In this document: positions 52,134 through 59,823 of the stretch, piece after piece
Layout of the letters: each line of letters starts with the position of its first letter
Position numbering within the stretch: position 1 is the stretch's first letter
Source of the DNA: Pedobacter sp. Leaf216
GTDB lineage: Bacteria; Bacteroidota; Bacteroidia; Sphingobacteriales; Sphingobacteriaceae
DNA length: 64,000 nucleotides
Assembly: GCF_001421515.1 (NCBI RefSeq)
Contig: NZ_LMKM01000012.1
Coordinates: 527,048 to 591,047 of the forward strand
Direction: 5' to 3'
Translations under genes and position numbers: made by a program
The notes under the pieces: generated by a model
The model's input: only the letters and a program-made list of their open reading frames with translations
What the model was told of the DNA's origin: nothing
Databases searched by the model: none

Positions 52134-53095
52134 TATCTTAAATGTTGGGTAATTTCTTTTATGCTTTCGGCAACGGGCTTAAAGTTAATGCCAGTTTCCG
52201 TTTTTACTTTATTATTATTGTAATAACTCAAGGTTAAACTGCTTTTTGCTGCATCTTTGGTAATAGAAGGCTGTGTACCGGTAAACAAGGAAGCAAATTT
52301 AAGTGCCCGCCAGGCTATTCCGAGCATCCATGGTTTCGCTTCTTTTACAGGTGCTTTAACTCCAAAACCCTGAGCAATTTCGCCAAACAGCGCTTTATAA
52401 TGATAATCGTCAGCAGATACGATAAAACGTTCACCAGAAACTTCGGCATCCATTAAAAGGATCATGGCTTTTGCCACATCTTCAACATCAACAAAGCCTG
52501 ATGCGCCATCTGTATAAAACGGAAAACCTCCTTTTACCAATTTAAAAATAGCTCCACTCCCTTCAAAACCTGCATTTTTACCAATAATAACCGATGGATT
52601 GACTATAACCGCATCCAAACCTTCAGTTATACCCCGCCATACTTCCATTTCGCCTTCATACTTTGATAATCCATAGGCATGGGCTTTGGCATCATACTCC
52701 CAGAAATCTTTTTCCGTTATTTTTTGTCCTTTTTTTGCATTTCCAAGGGCTGCTACCGAACTAACATGCAACAAACGGCAGTTATTTTCGGCACAAAGGT
52801 TTACGATGTTAGATGTTCCTTCAATATTTACATGAAAAAGTTGTTTTTTATCTTTTGGGTTAAAAGATACAAATGCAGCGCAATGGTAAACTTTGGTAAT
52901 TCCCTCAAAGGCATCCTCGAGTATAGAAGGTTCATTAATATCGGCTTCAAACCACTCAATTAATTGAATATCTTTTATCAATGCAGGGACTTTAGATTTC
53001 GCCCGCCTCAGTGCCCGCACAGTTAAACCTTTATCAGTTAACTGTTTAATTAATTCAGATCCTAAAAATCCAGTTCCTCCGGTTACCAGTATCAT
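52133..53095 (-). CDS. Extended SDR NAD-dependent epimerase/dehydratase-like protein
   Basis: The 320-residue protein has the extended-SDR Rossmann motif (ILVTGGTGFLGSELIKQL), VYHCAAFVSFNPKD, LLHVSSVAALG and the active-site Tyr-x-x-x-Lys in AYGLSKYEGE (about 160). Such proteins act as sugar-nucleotide epimerases, dihydroflavonol-like reductases or 3-beta-HSD-like enzymes; the substrate cannot be told. It overlaps the SerB-fusion start by one base, so translation is probably coupled. TATTTTTG at 53132-53139 is a likely -7 box. Confidence 0.87.
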   Translation of the reverse strand: MILVTGGTGFLGSELIKQLTDKGLTVRALRRAKSKVPALIKDIQLIEWFEADINEPSILEDAFEGITKVYHCAAFVSFNPKDKKQLFHVNIEGTSNIVNLCAENNCRLLHVSSVAALGNAKKGQKITEKDFWEYDAKAHAYGLSKYEGEMEVWRGITEGLDAVIVNPSVIIGKNAGFEGSGAIFKLVKGGFPFYTDGASGFVDVEDVAKAMILLMDAEVSGERFIVSADDYHYKALFGEIAQGFGVKAPVKEAKPWMLGIAWRALKFASLFTGTQPSITKDAAKSSLTLSYYNNNKVKTETGINFKPVAESIKEITQHLR

Positions 53096-53131
53096 TTTAT
53101 TTTTTTCGGGCTATATGTGGAAATACGCATT

Positions 53132-53139
53132 CAAAAATA
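53132..53139 (-). promoter_or_regulatory. -7 box TATTTTTG of the epimerase-SerB fusion operon
   Basis: Exact TAnnTTTG match; leader about 32 nt. It lies in the 71-bp gap to the divergent arginase-fold gene. Confidence 0.45.
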
Positions 53140-53166
53140 GATATTTGAGCCGAGAGTTTTAAATAT

Positions 53167-54348
53167 ATGTCATTAACGGATTTCTTTTCACCCATAAACC
53201 CCGATAGTTTTACACCCAGGCAAGGATTTTTTACAAGTCAGCTGGGTTTAAAAGCGCAGATTTACACCGAAACCTTTCCCGATTTTGAGGAGCATACCTA
53301 CGATCTGGCTATTTTTGGCGTGCTTGATGGAAGAGGGGCGGTGAATAATGAAGGCAGTGCCCTTGCTCCGGATTATTTTAGAGAGAAATTTTATAAGCTC
53401 AATGAAGGTCCTTTTAGTACCAGAATTGTAGATTTAGGCAATATTAAACACGGCGCAACCATTGCTGATACATATATCGCCATTAAAATGGTGGTTTCTG
53501 AACTCATCAAAAAAGACATCATCCCAATTATTATTGGTGGCGGGCAGGATTTAACCTATGGCCAGTATCTGGGTTATGAAGATTTAGAGCAAAAAGTAGA
53601 TCTGGTTGTTATTGATAACCAATTTGATATCGGTGATGATGACCATGAAGGAATTGCCACCCGATCGGACTGTTACCTGAATAAAATTTTCTTACACCAG
53701 CCTAATTATCTGTTCAATTTTAGCAATGTAGGTTACCAAACTTATTTTGTAAACCAGGAGAGTTTGAGCGTGATGGATAAACTGTATTTTGATGTACATC
53801 GCTTGGGCGAGTTTGCCCAGGATATTACTTTGACTGAACCCATTATCCGCAATGCAAACATGATCAGCTTTGATATAGGCGCAATCCGATCTGCCGATGC
53901 TGCCGCAAATGCCAATACCACACCGAATGGTTTTGATGGTGAAGAAGCCTGCCGCATTGCCCGCTATGCAGGCATGAACGATAAATTAACCTCAATTGGC
54001 TTTTACGAATTCAACCCTGCTTACGACAATAACGGACAAACGGCTTTTTTACTCGCCCAAATGGTATGGTATTTTATAGAAGGTTATTACGCCCGTAAAA
54101 AAGATTTTCCGCTTACACCAAAATCTCAGTTTATGATATACCGTACCAGCTTAAAAGATGGTTCGGGCGAAATGATGTTCGTGAAAAGCAAAAAATCAGA
54201 CAGGTGGTGGATGCAGGTACCTTATCCATCCGGACAAACTAAAAACGAGCGTTACCACCTTGTACCTTGCCGATATGATGACTACCAGACTGCCGTAAAT
54301 GGCGAAATGCCTGATTTGTGGTGGAGAACCTATCAGAAATTAAATTAA
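53167..54348 (+). CDS. Arginase/formimidoylglutamase-fold protein with degenerate metal site
   Basis: The 393-residue protein has the ureohydrolase (arginase) fold: DLAIFGVLDGRGAVNNEGSALAPDYFREKFY, IIIGGGQDLTYGQYLGYE, LVVIDNQFDIGDDDHEGI, ANMISFDIGAIRSADA and GFYEFNPAYDNNGQTA. The usual Mn ligands are partly lost: His of GGDH is Gln127, the DxHxD His is Gln152, and the second Asp of SFDxD is Gly238; Asp150, Asp154 and Asp236 remain. It may not hydrolyse arginine or formiminoglutamate. It is long for the family, with a C-terminal extension from about 310. Confidence 0.83.
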   Translation: MSLTDFFSPINPDSFTPRQGFFTSQLGLKAQIYTETFPDFEEHTYDLAIFGVLDGRGAVNNEGSALAPDYFREKFYKLNEGPFSTRIVDLGNIKHGATIADTYIAIKMVVSELIKKDIIPIIIGGGQDLTYGQYLGYEDLEQKVDLVVIDNQFDIGDDDHEGIATRSDCYLNKIFLHQPNYLFNFSNVGYQTYFVNQESLSVMDKLYFDVHRLGEFAQDITLTEPIIRNANMISFDIGAIRSADAAANANTTPNGFDGEEACRIARYAGMNDKLTSIGFYEFNPAYDNNGQTAFLLAQMVWYFIEGYYARKKDFPLTPKSQFMIYRTSLKDGSGEMMFVKSKKSDRWWMQVPYPSGQTKNERYHLVPCRYDDYQTAVNGEMPDLWWRTYQKLN

Positions 54349-54462
54349 GAACTGTATTAAAAATAAGTGTTGCTAAAAGAGTTGTCAACTTTAATAACAT
54401 GGTTGCCAGAAAGTTGACAACTCTTAAATAGTATTATAATAATAAAATTCTGTAAACGATCT

Positions 54463-54590
54463 GGGCATGCCCCAAGCTGCGCAAGGGTTGGGCTATACGT
54501 TCCAATCTTTTTTGATGAAGGATCAAAAAAGGATTTCCACTGCTATCTCTCATGCAAAAAGAAAACCATTGCGCCTTTGTTTTGGGTGGA
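54463..54590 (+). repeat. Repeat A, copy in array unit 1
   Basis: Matches 54807-54935 and, inverted, 1-143. It begins with the palindrome GGGCATGCCC and contains CTTTTTTGAT / ATCAAAAAAG as a 10-bp hairpin. Confidence 0.85.
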
Positions 54591-54631
54591 AAATCCCCAT
54601 GGTCTGTGGAGAAACAGACCATGGGGATTTT
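54590..54631. repeat. Long perfect hairpin in array unit 1
   Basis: A 17-bp perfect stem (AAAATCCCCATGGTCTG and its complement) around 8 nt. Flanking TTTTGGG/CCCAAAA could extend it. The matching place in unit 2 (54948-54967) keeps only GGTCTGTG...CACAGACC. Confidence 0.85.
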
Positions 54632-54806
54632 CCCAAAAGAGTTGTCAAATTAATAACACGGTTGCAAGAAGGTTGACAACGCTGAAATTATTTGTTTCAT
54701 AGTAGAAATAAGTGGAGCTAAATGAGTTGTCAACTTTAATAACATGGTGCCAGAAAGTTGACAACTCTGAAATAGTATTATAATAATAAAATTCTGTAAC
54801 CGATTT

Positions 54807-54935
54807 GGGCATGCCCCAAGCTGCGCAAGGGTCGGGCTATACGTTCCAATCTTTTTTGATGAAGGATCAAAAAAAGGATTTCCACTGCTATCCCTCATGC
54901 TAAAATAAAACCATTGCGCCTTTGTTTTGGGTGGA
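54807..54935 (+). repeat. Repeat A, copy in array unit 2
   Basis: Nearly identical to 54463-54590; the flanking spacer is shared too, so the whole unit, not only the element, was duplicated. Confidence 0.85.
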
Positions 54936-55238
54936 AAAGTATTAAATGGTCTGTGGAGACACAGACCACGGGGATTTTTCCTAAAAGAGTTGTCATTGTA
55001 ATAGCAGGGTTGCAAGAAGGTTGAGAACGCTGAAATCAATATTTGTCTCTTGCTGGTAAAAATAAGTAGTACTAAAAGAGTTGTCAACTTTAATAACACG
55101 CTTGCCAGAAAGTTGACAACTCTGAAATAGCCCCAAGCTCCGCAACGTATAGTCCTTATGCAAAAAGAAAATTAGTGAGCCTTTAAATATTCTATCATAA
55201 TTTTACACAGCTATTTACGTTTTTGCAGTACAGATTTC

Positions 55239-55246
55239 TATATTTG
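55239..55246 (+). promoter_or_regulatory. -7 box TATATTTG of the thioredoxin gene
   Basis: Exact TAnnTTTG match 22 nt before the ATG, just after the repeat array. Confidence 0.5.
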
Positions 55247-55268
55247 AAAAACGATTAACAAACCCCAC

Positions 55269-56414
55269 ATGAAAAAGATATTATTATCTGCAATGGCACT
55301 ATTGCCACTTGCAGCTTTAGCACAAAAACCGTTTACCGTTAGCGGTGATATAAAAGGATTAAAAAGTGGCGATAAGGTTTATTTAATCTATCAAAGCGAG
55401 GGTAAAAGTGTTACCGATTCTGCAACTGTTGCCAATGGTGCTTTTAACTTTAAAGGTACCTTAGTAAACCCTGCGCAAGGAAGCCTTTACTTAAATAAAA
55501 ACCCATTTGTAAACCGCCCTGCACAGGGTGAAAAATTAGATGGGCTTTCACTTTACGTAGAACCAGGAAATATTAAACTTGCAGCCGCCGATTCATTAAA
55601 AAATGCAACGATAACAGGTTCTGTTGTTAATGACGATGCTAAAAAATTAAAGGCACTAACCAAACCGGTAACCGATAAGCTTGATGCCATTAATGTAGAA
55701 TATGCTGCTTATACGCCCGAGCAAAAACAAGATAAGGCCCTTATGGGTGCTTTAGGTGCACGTTATGAAAAAGAAGCTGCTGCAATGGCTCCATTGTTGT
55801 TACAATACGCTAGCAACAATCCAAAATCTTACATCAGCTTAAGTGCAATTAGCCAGCTGGCTCCAGATCCTGATCAGGCAGTGGCAGCAGAAAAAGCTTT
55901 TAACGGTTTATCGTCTGAACTTAAAGAGACTTCAGGAGGTAAAAAAATCGCAAAATTATTCGACGCTGGCAGAAAAACTGCTGTTGGTGCAATGGCGATG
56001 GACTTTACACAAAACGACCCTAATGGAAAACCAGTAAAATTATCTGATTTTAAAGGTAAATATGTACTTGTTGATTTCTGGGCATCATGGTGTGGCCCTT
56101 GTCGCCAGGAAAACCCTAACGTTGTGGTAGCCTATAATAAATTTAAAGATAAAGGCTTTACTGTTTTAGGTGTATCATTAGATCGTCCGGGGAAAAAAGA
56201 TGCATGGTTAAAAGCAATTGCTGATGATAAGTTAACCTGGACACACGTTTCTGACTTAAAATTCTGGGAAAACGAAGTGGCACAAATGTATGGCATCCAA
56301 TCTATCCCTGCCAACTTCTTAATTGATCCAACTGGTAAAATTATCGCTAAAGGATTAAGAGAGCAAGCTTTACAGGATAAACTTCAGGAATTGTTGGGAA
56401 GTAAATCGAAATAA
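55269..56414 (+). CDS. TlpA-like thioredoxin with N-terminal DUF4369 domain
   Basis: The 381-residue protein has a signal peptide (about 1-18, ending ALAQ), an N-terminal DUF4369 beta domain (KPFTVSGDIKGLKSGDKVYLIYQSEGKSVTDSATV), a helical middle, and a C-terminal thioredoxin domain with the redox motif VDFWASWCGPCRQENP (CxxC). Such Bacteroidota proteins reduce disulfides in the periplasm or in cytochrome maturation. It is likely monocistronic, ending at a strong bidirectional terminator. Confidence 0.93.
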   Translation: MKKILLSAMALLPLAALAQKPFTVSGDIKGLKSGDKVYLIYQSEGKSVTDSATVANGAFNFKGTLVNPAQGSLYLNKNPFVNRPAQGEKLDGLSLYVEPGNIKLAAADSLKNATITGSVVNDDAKKLKALTKPVTDKLDAINVEYAAYTPEQKQDKALMGALGARYEKEAAAMAPLLLQYASNNPKSYISLSAISQLAPDPDQAVAAEKAFNGLSSELKETSGGKKIAKLFDAGRKTAVGAMAMDFTQNDPNGKPVKLSDFKGKYVLVDFWASWCGPCRQENPNVVVAYNKFKDKGFTVLGVSLDRPGKKDAWLKAIADDKLTWTHVSDLKFWENEVAQMYGIQSIPANFLIDPTGKIIAKGLREQALQDKLQELLGSKSK

Positions 56415-56546
56415 TAATTCGGTTATCCAATCGCTGTGCCGAAAGAGATTGTTAAGGTATCTCCTATGTTTGAGATCAGCATGTTTCTTTCAAAATAAGC
56501 CAAGAAATAAATCCAGGGTGGTGCTCACAAGGATAAATAAACTGAT

Positions 56547-56592
56547 AAAAAAGAACCCCTCAGATCAATTGATCTGAGGGGTTTCTTTTTTA
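56547..56592. terminator. Bidirectional terminator between the thioredoxin gene and purD
   Basis: A 26-bp perfect palindrome (CCCCTCAGATCAA and its complement) with GAA/TTTC and A/T-run flanks. It separates two convergent genes. Confidence 0.93.
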
Positions 56593-56607
56593 TATACCTG
56601 ATTAGTT

Positions 56608-57879
56608 TTAAATTAAATCAAAACCGATATCTTCTCTAAAATATTTACCGTCGAAATAAATTCTACCTGCATCGGCAGTGGCTGATTGCAATGCGGTAAA
56701 CATATCTTTTTGTAAACTTGTAATCGCAATAACCCTTCCACCGTTTGTTTTAACCACATCATTTTCTAACAGCGTACCAGCATGGAAAGCGTTAGAATGG
56801 CGAAGGTTTTCTATTCCGGTGATGGCTTTACCTTTTAAATAATCGCCAGGATAGCCTCCAGCCACAATCATTACGGTAGCAGCGGTTTGATCTGAAATAA
56901 CAAGATTTACTTCGTTCAGTTTTTTATCTGCGGTAGCTAAAAACAGCTCAACCAGATCGTTTTCAATCCTCGGGATTACACTTTCGGTTTCAGGATCGCC
57001 CATGCGTGCATTATACTCAATTACAAATGGCTCTTCTCCTACTTTAATCAATCCGAAAAAGATAAATCCTGTATAATCAATATTATCTTTCTTTAATCCT
57101 TCAACTGTTGGTTTAATGATGCGTTCTTCTACTTTGGCCAAAAATTCTGGTGTGGCAAAAGGAACCGGAGAAACCGAACCCATACCGCCTGTATTTAATC
57201 CGGTATCATTTAATCCGATCCGTTTATAATCTTTAGCAGATGGCAGTGTGATGTAATTTTCTCCATCTGTTAAAATAAATACCGAAAGCTCTATTCCACT
57301 TAAAAATTGTTCGATTACAACTGTTGCGCCAGCTGCACCAAATTTACCACCCAGCATCAGCTTTAATTCTTCCTGTGCTTCGATGGTTTCGGTACAGATT
57401 AATACACCTTTACCCGCAGCCAAGCCATCGGCTTTTAAAACTACTGGTAAAGCATGGTTTTGTAGATAAGCCAAACCATCTTCTAAAGTAGCTGGCGTGA
57501 AAGATTTTGAAGCCGCTGTAGGAATTCCATGGCGTTCCATAAATTGTTTAGAGAAATCTTTACTTCCTTCTAAAATGGCTCCTTCTTTTTTTGGTCCGAT
57601 TACAGGAATATGTGCAATGGCTTTATCGGCGAGGAAAAAATCGTGAATACCGTTTACCAAAGGCTCTTCTGGCCCTACTACTACAAGCTGGATATTTTCT
57701 GTGAGTACTACTTTTTTGATCGAATCAAAATCGTTTACATTGATATTGATGTTGGTACCGTAAGCTCCTGTACCACCGTTTCCTGGAGCAATAATCAATT
57801 TATCGCAGTGCGAAGACTGGCTCATTTTCCAAGCGAATGCGCTCTCTCTGCCGCCTGAACCTAAAAGTAAGATATTCAT
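56608..57879 (-). CDS. purD: Phosphoribosylamine-glycine ligase
   Basis: PurD joins phosphoribosylamine and glycine with ATP in purine synthesis. The 423-residue protein has NILLLGSGGRESAFAWKM, VVVGPEEPLVNGIHDF, the ATP-grasp core (VVLKADGLAAGKGVLIC, ATVVIEQFLSGIELSVFILTDG, GGMGSVSPVPFA) and NARMGDPETESVIPRIENDLVEL. An ORF extending 30 residues upstream is rejected because the conserved start MNILLLG lies at 57879. A TATCTTTG box lies only 5 nt before this ATG. No other purine gene is adjacent. Confidence 0.96.
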   Translation of the reverse strand: MNILLLGSGGRESAFAWKMSQSSHCDKLIIAPGNGGTGAYGTNININVNDFDSIKKVVLTENIQLVVVGPEEPLVNGIHDFFLADKAIAHIPVIGPKKEGAILEGSKDFSKQFMERHGIPTAASKSFTPATLEDGLAYLQNHALPVVLKADGLAAGKGVLICTETIEAQEELKLMLGGKFGAAGATVVIEQFLSGIELSVFILTDGENYITLPSAKDYKRIGLNDTGLNTGGMGSVSPVPFATPEFLAKVEERIIKPTVEGLKKDNIDYTGFIFFGLIKVGEEPFVIEYNARMGDPETESVIPRIENDLVELFLATADKKLNEVNLVISDQTAATVMIVAGGYPGDYLKGKAITGIENLRHSNAFHAGTLLENDVVKTNGGRVIAITSLQKDMFTALQSATADAGRIYFDGKYFREDIGFDLI

Positions 57880-57884
57880 GTTGA

Positions 57885-57892
57885 CAAAGATA
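57885..57892 (-). promoter_or_regulatory. -7 box TATCTTTG, 5 nt before purD
   Basis: Exact TAnnTTTG match, with TTTC at about the -33 distance (19 nt). The predicted start is at or next to the ATG; one of five such cases here. Confidence 0.5.
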
Positions 57893-57978
57893 GGATTAGT
57901 GTTGGAATGTTGAAATTTTGAACGTTGAAATGTTATCGGCTTTTGGCCTATACCTCCCATTAACCGCATTAGGCTTTG

Positions 57979-58860
57979 CTAGCTCCCTTTCGCACTGCGC
58001 GTCATTTGCTCCAGCATATCCCACATTTCATTAGGGATTGCCTCTAAGCCGTTCATCTGGCCTGCACCCTGCAACCATTCGCCACCATCAATTGTAATTA
58101 CCTCACCGTTAATGTATCCGGAGAAATCGCTCACCAGAAATGCCGCTAAATTGGCAAGTTCCTGATGATCGCCAACTCTTTTCAACGGTACACGGTTTTT
58201 GAAATCGAATTTTTTGGCTAAATCGCCAGGCAATAAACGCTCCCATGCGCCTTTGGTTGGGAAAGGACCCGGGGCAATTGCATTGGTACGGATACCATAT
58301 TTACCCCACTCTACCGCTAAAGATCTGGTTAATGCTAAAACGCCACCTTTTGCACAGGCAGAAGGCACCACATAGGCTGAACCTGTAAATGCATACGTGG
58401 TAATGATATTTAATACAGTTGCTGTTTGTTTTTCCTTAATCCAATGTTTGCCAAAGGTAAGTGTACAATTAACGGTACCTTTTAATACAATATCGATAAT
58501 AGATGAAAATGCGTTGGCAGACAAACGTTCGGTTGGCGAAATAAAATTACCTGCTGCGTTGTTTAATAACACATCAACCGCACCAAATCTTTCTAAAGTT
58601 TTGGCCAGTACATTTTCTACCTGTGCTACCTCCCTCACATCGCAAGCTACAGCCAATATTTTACCGCCTGTTTTTTCTTCCATTTCGTCGGCGGTTTTTT
58701 GCAGTACATCTTGTTTGCGACTTGTGATGACTAAGTTTGCGCCTAATTTCAGGAAATAAACACCCATTGCTTTTCCCAGTCCCGTTCCACCGCCAGTAAT
58801 TACAATGGTTTTTCCTTTTAAAGCGTCTTCTCTAAGCATTGGTGAATTATAACTGAACAT
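57979..58860 (-). CDS. 2,4-dienoyl-CoA reductase-like SDR oxidoreductase
   Basis: The 293-residue short-chain dehydrogenase has the Rossmann motif TIVITGGGTGLGKAM and LLNNAAGNFISPTERLSANAF, which fits the peroxisomal/mitochondrial 2,4-dienoyl-CoA reductase group (NNAAGNF). The catalytic region seems to have no standard YxxxK Tyr (ATVLNIITTYAFTGSAYVVPSACAKGG), as in that group. It would reduce dienoyl-CoAs from unsaturated fatty acids with NADPH. It lies 104 bp downstream of the enoyl-CoA isomerase gene, same direction. Confidence 0.88.
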   Translation of the reverse strand: MFSYNSPMLREDALKGKTIVITGGGTGLGKAMGVYFLKLGANLVITSRKQDVLQKTADEMEEKTGGKILAVACDVREVAQVENVLAKTLERFGAVDVLLNNAAGNFISPTERLSANAFSSIIDIVLKGTVNCTLTFGKHWIKEKQTATVLNIITTYAFTGSAYVVPSACAKGGVLALTRSLAVEWGKYGIRTNAIAPGPFPTKGAWERLLPGDLAKKFDFKNRVPLKRVGDHQELANLAAFLVSDFSGYINGEVITIDGGEWLQGAGQMNGLEAIPNEMWDMLEQMTRSAKGS

Positions 58861-58964
58861 AGTGTATTTGGTTATTAGTGGTTGATTGTTGAAATTGGTT
58901 AACTGTTGAAACCGGTTAATTGATTAAACTGTGAATTTGCCAGCTGAAAACTAACTACTGCAAA

Positions 58965-59726
58965 CTACTTCCGTTGCAGGTTGGCTAAAATTGTTTTCAG
59001 TATGTGGCGTGTTGCCGGCGACCACCATTGTGCCAACATTTTCTCAAGTGTAGCCGACTGATCGGCGGTTACAGCAGTGATCAATTCTTCGCGGATATTT
59101 AATTTACTTTGCGACCAGGTATTGCTTTCCAGCTCCATAAATTTTTTAATCTTTCGCTCGGCAGCGGTTAACAAACTTTCATTCCTTACCAGCTCATCTA
59201 CCAAACCTACTTTTAAAGCTTCCTCAGGGTTATAGAGCTTGCCCGAAAGCAGGCTTTTTGTGGCTTCGGCTTTACCAATCCAAAAGGCGTATAACTGAAA
59301 AATACTATTGGGAACGATAATTCCTACCGGAACTTCATTTAAGCCGATAATGTATTGCCCTTCGGCCATTACACGGTAATCGCAGGCTAAAGCCATTACG
59401 CAACCACCCGCAGGGCTATGCCCGCTTATTGCTGCTACCATTGGCTTTTTAAACGAAACCAGGTTGGCTGTAAAACCCAGGAACAACTGCCAGAAAGATT
59501 TTGCTTCTTCTTCGTTATAATTGTAAAGCTCTACCAGATCCAAACCTGCAGAAAAGAAAGGTGCTGTTCCGGTTAAAATTACACCGCCAATGTTATCATC
59601 GGCGGTGATGTTTTTGAGCATATCGTCTAATTCGGTAATCAGCTCGCGGTTTAAGGCGTTTGATTTTCCTCTATCTAATGTTATAGTGGCTAAACGGTCT
59701 TTAACACTTACTTTTATTGTATTCAT
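58965..59726 (-). CDS. Enoyl-CoA hydratase/isomerase, ECI1-like
   Basis: The 253-residue protein is close to mitochondrial delta3,delta2-enoyl-CoA isomerase: FFSAGLDLVELY, GHSPAGGCVMALACDYRVMAEGQYIIGLNEVPVGIIVP, with the catalytic Glu in IGLNE. The hydratase second Glu pattern is absent. It moves double bonds of unsaturated acyl-CoAs so beta-oxidation can go on. It is followed by a dienoyl-CoA reductase gene, which forms a complementary pair. Confidence 0.9.
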   Translation of the reverse strand: MNTIKVSVKDRLATITLDRGKSNALNRELITELDDMLKNITADDNIGGVILTGTAPFFSAGLDLVELYNYNEEEAKSFWQLFLGFTANLVSFKKPMVAAISGHSPAGGCVMALACDYRVMAEGQYIIGLNEVPVGIIVPNSIFQLYAFWIGKAEATKSLLSGKLYNPEEALKVGLVDELVRNESLLTAAERKIKKFMELESNTWSQSKLNIREELITAVTADQSATLEKMLAQWWSPATRHILKTILANLQRK

Positions 59727-59823
59727 ATGTTAAATAGTATCAAGATTATAGGTATTGATTAGCATGATATTTAAGCTAAATATAATTATGCATGCATATC
59801 AATTCAAATTTATCTATTTTTCC

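Larger units (their letters stand above)
54356..55180. repeat. Tandem array of about 350-bp composite palindromic units
   Basis: Three iterations, anchored by an AAATAAGT word at about 54361, 54706 and 55060, repeat a composite unit: palindrome R (GAGTTGTCAACTTT with AAAGTTGACAACTC around a 17-bp loop), the spacer TAGTATTATAATAATAAA, repeat A and a long hairpin (GGTCTGT...ACAGACC), then a second R. R copies lie at 54378-54424, 54638-54683, 54724-54767, 54986-55031 and 55077-55123. Repeat A copies lie at 54463-54590 and 54807-54935, and a truncated third copy at about 55130-55180. No coding potential. The gap between the arginase-fold and thioredoxin genes is otherwise empty. Confidence 0.88.

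Noticed and set aside
54650..55099. 149-residue ORF in the repeat array
   Set aside because: It runs through the palindromic repeats and is itself internally duplicated (TFLQPCY, AQWF); a product of the array, not a gene.
54356..55180. CRISPR array
   Set aside because: The repeated units are long composites with palindromes and shared spacers, not short repeats with unique spacers, and no cas gene is near.
57880..57969. Upstream start of PurD adding 30 residues
   Set aside because: The conserved PurD start is MNILLLGSGGRE; the extension reads low-complexity intergenic words and crosses the promoter box.
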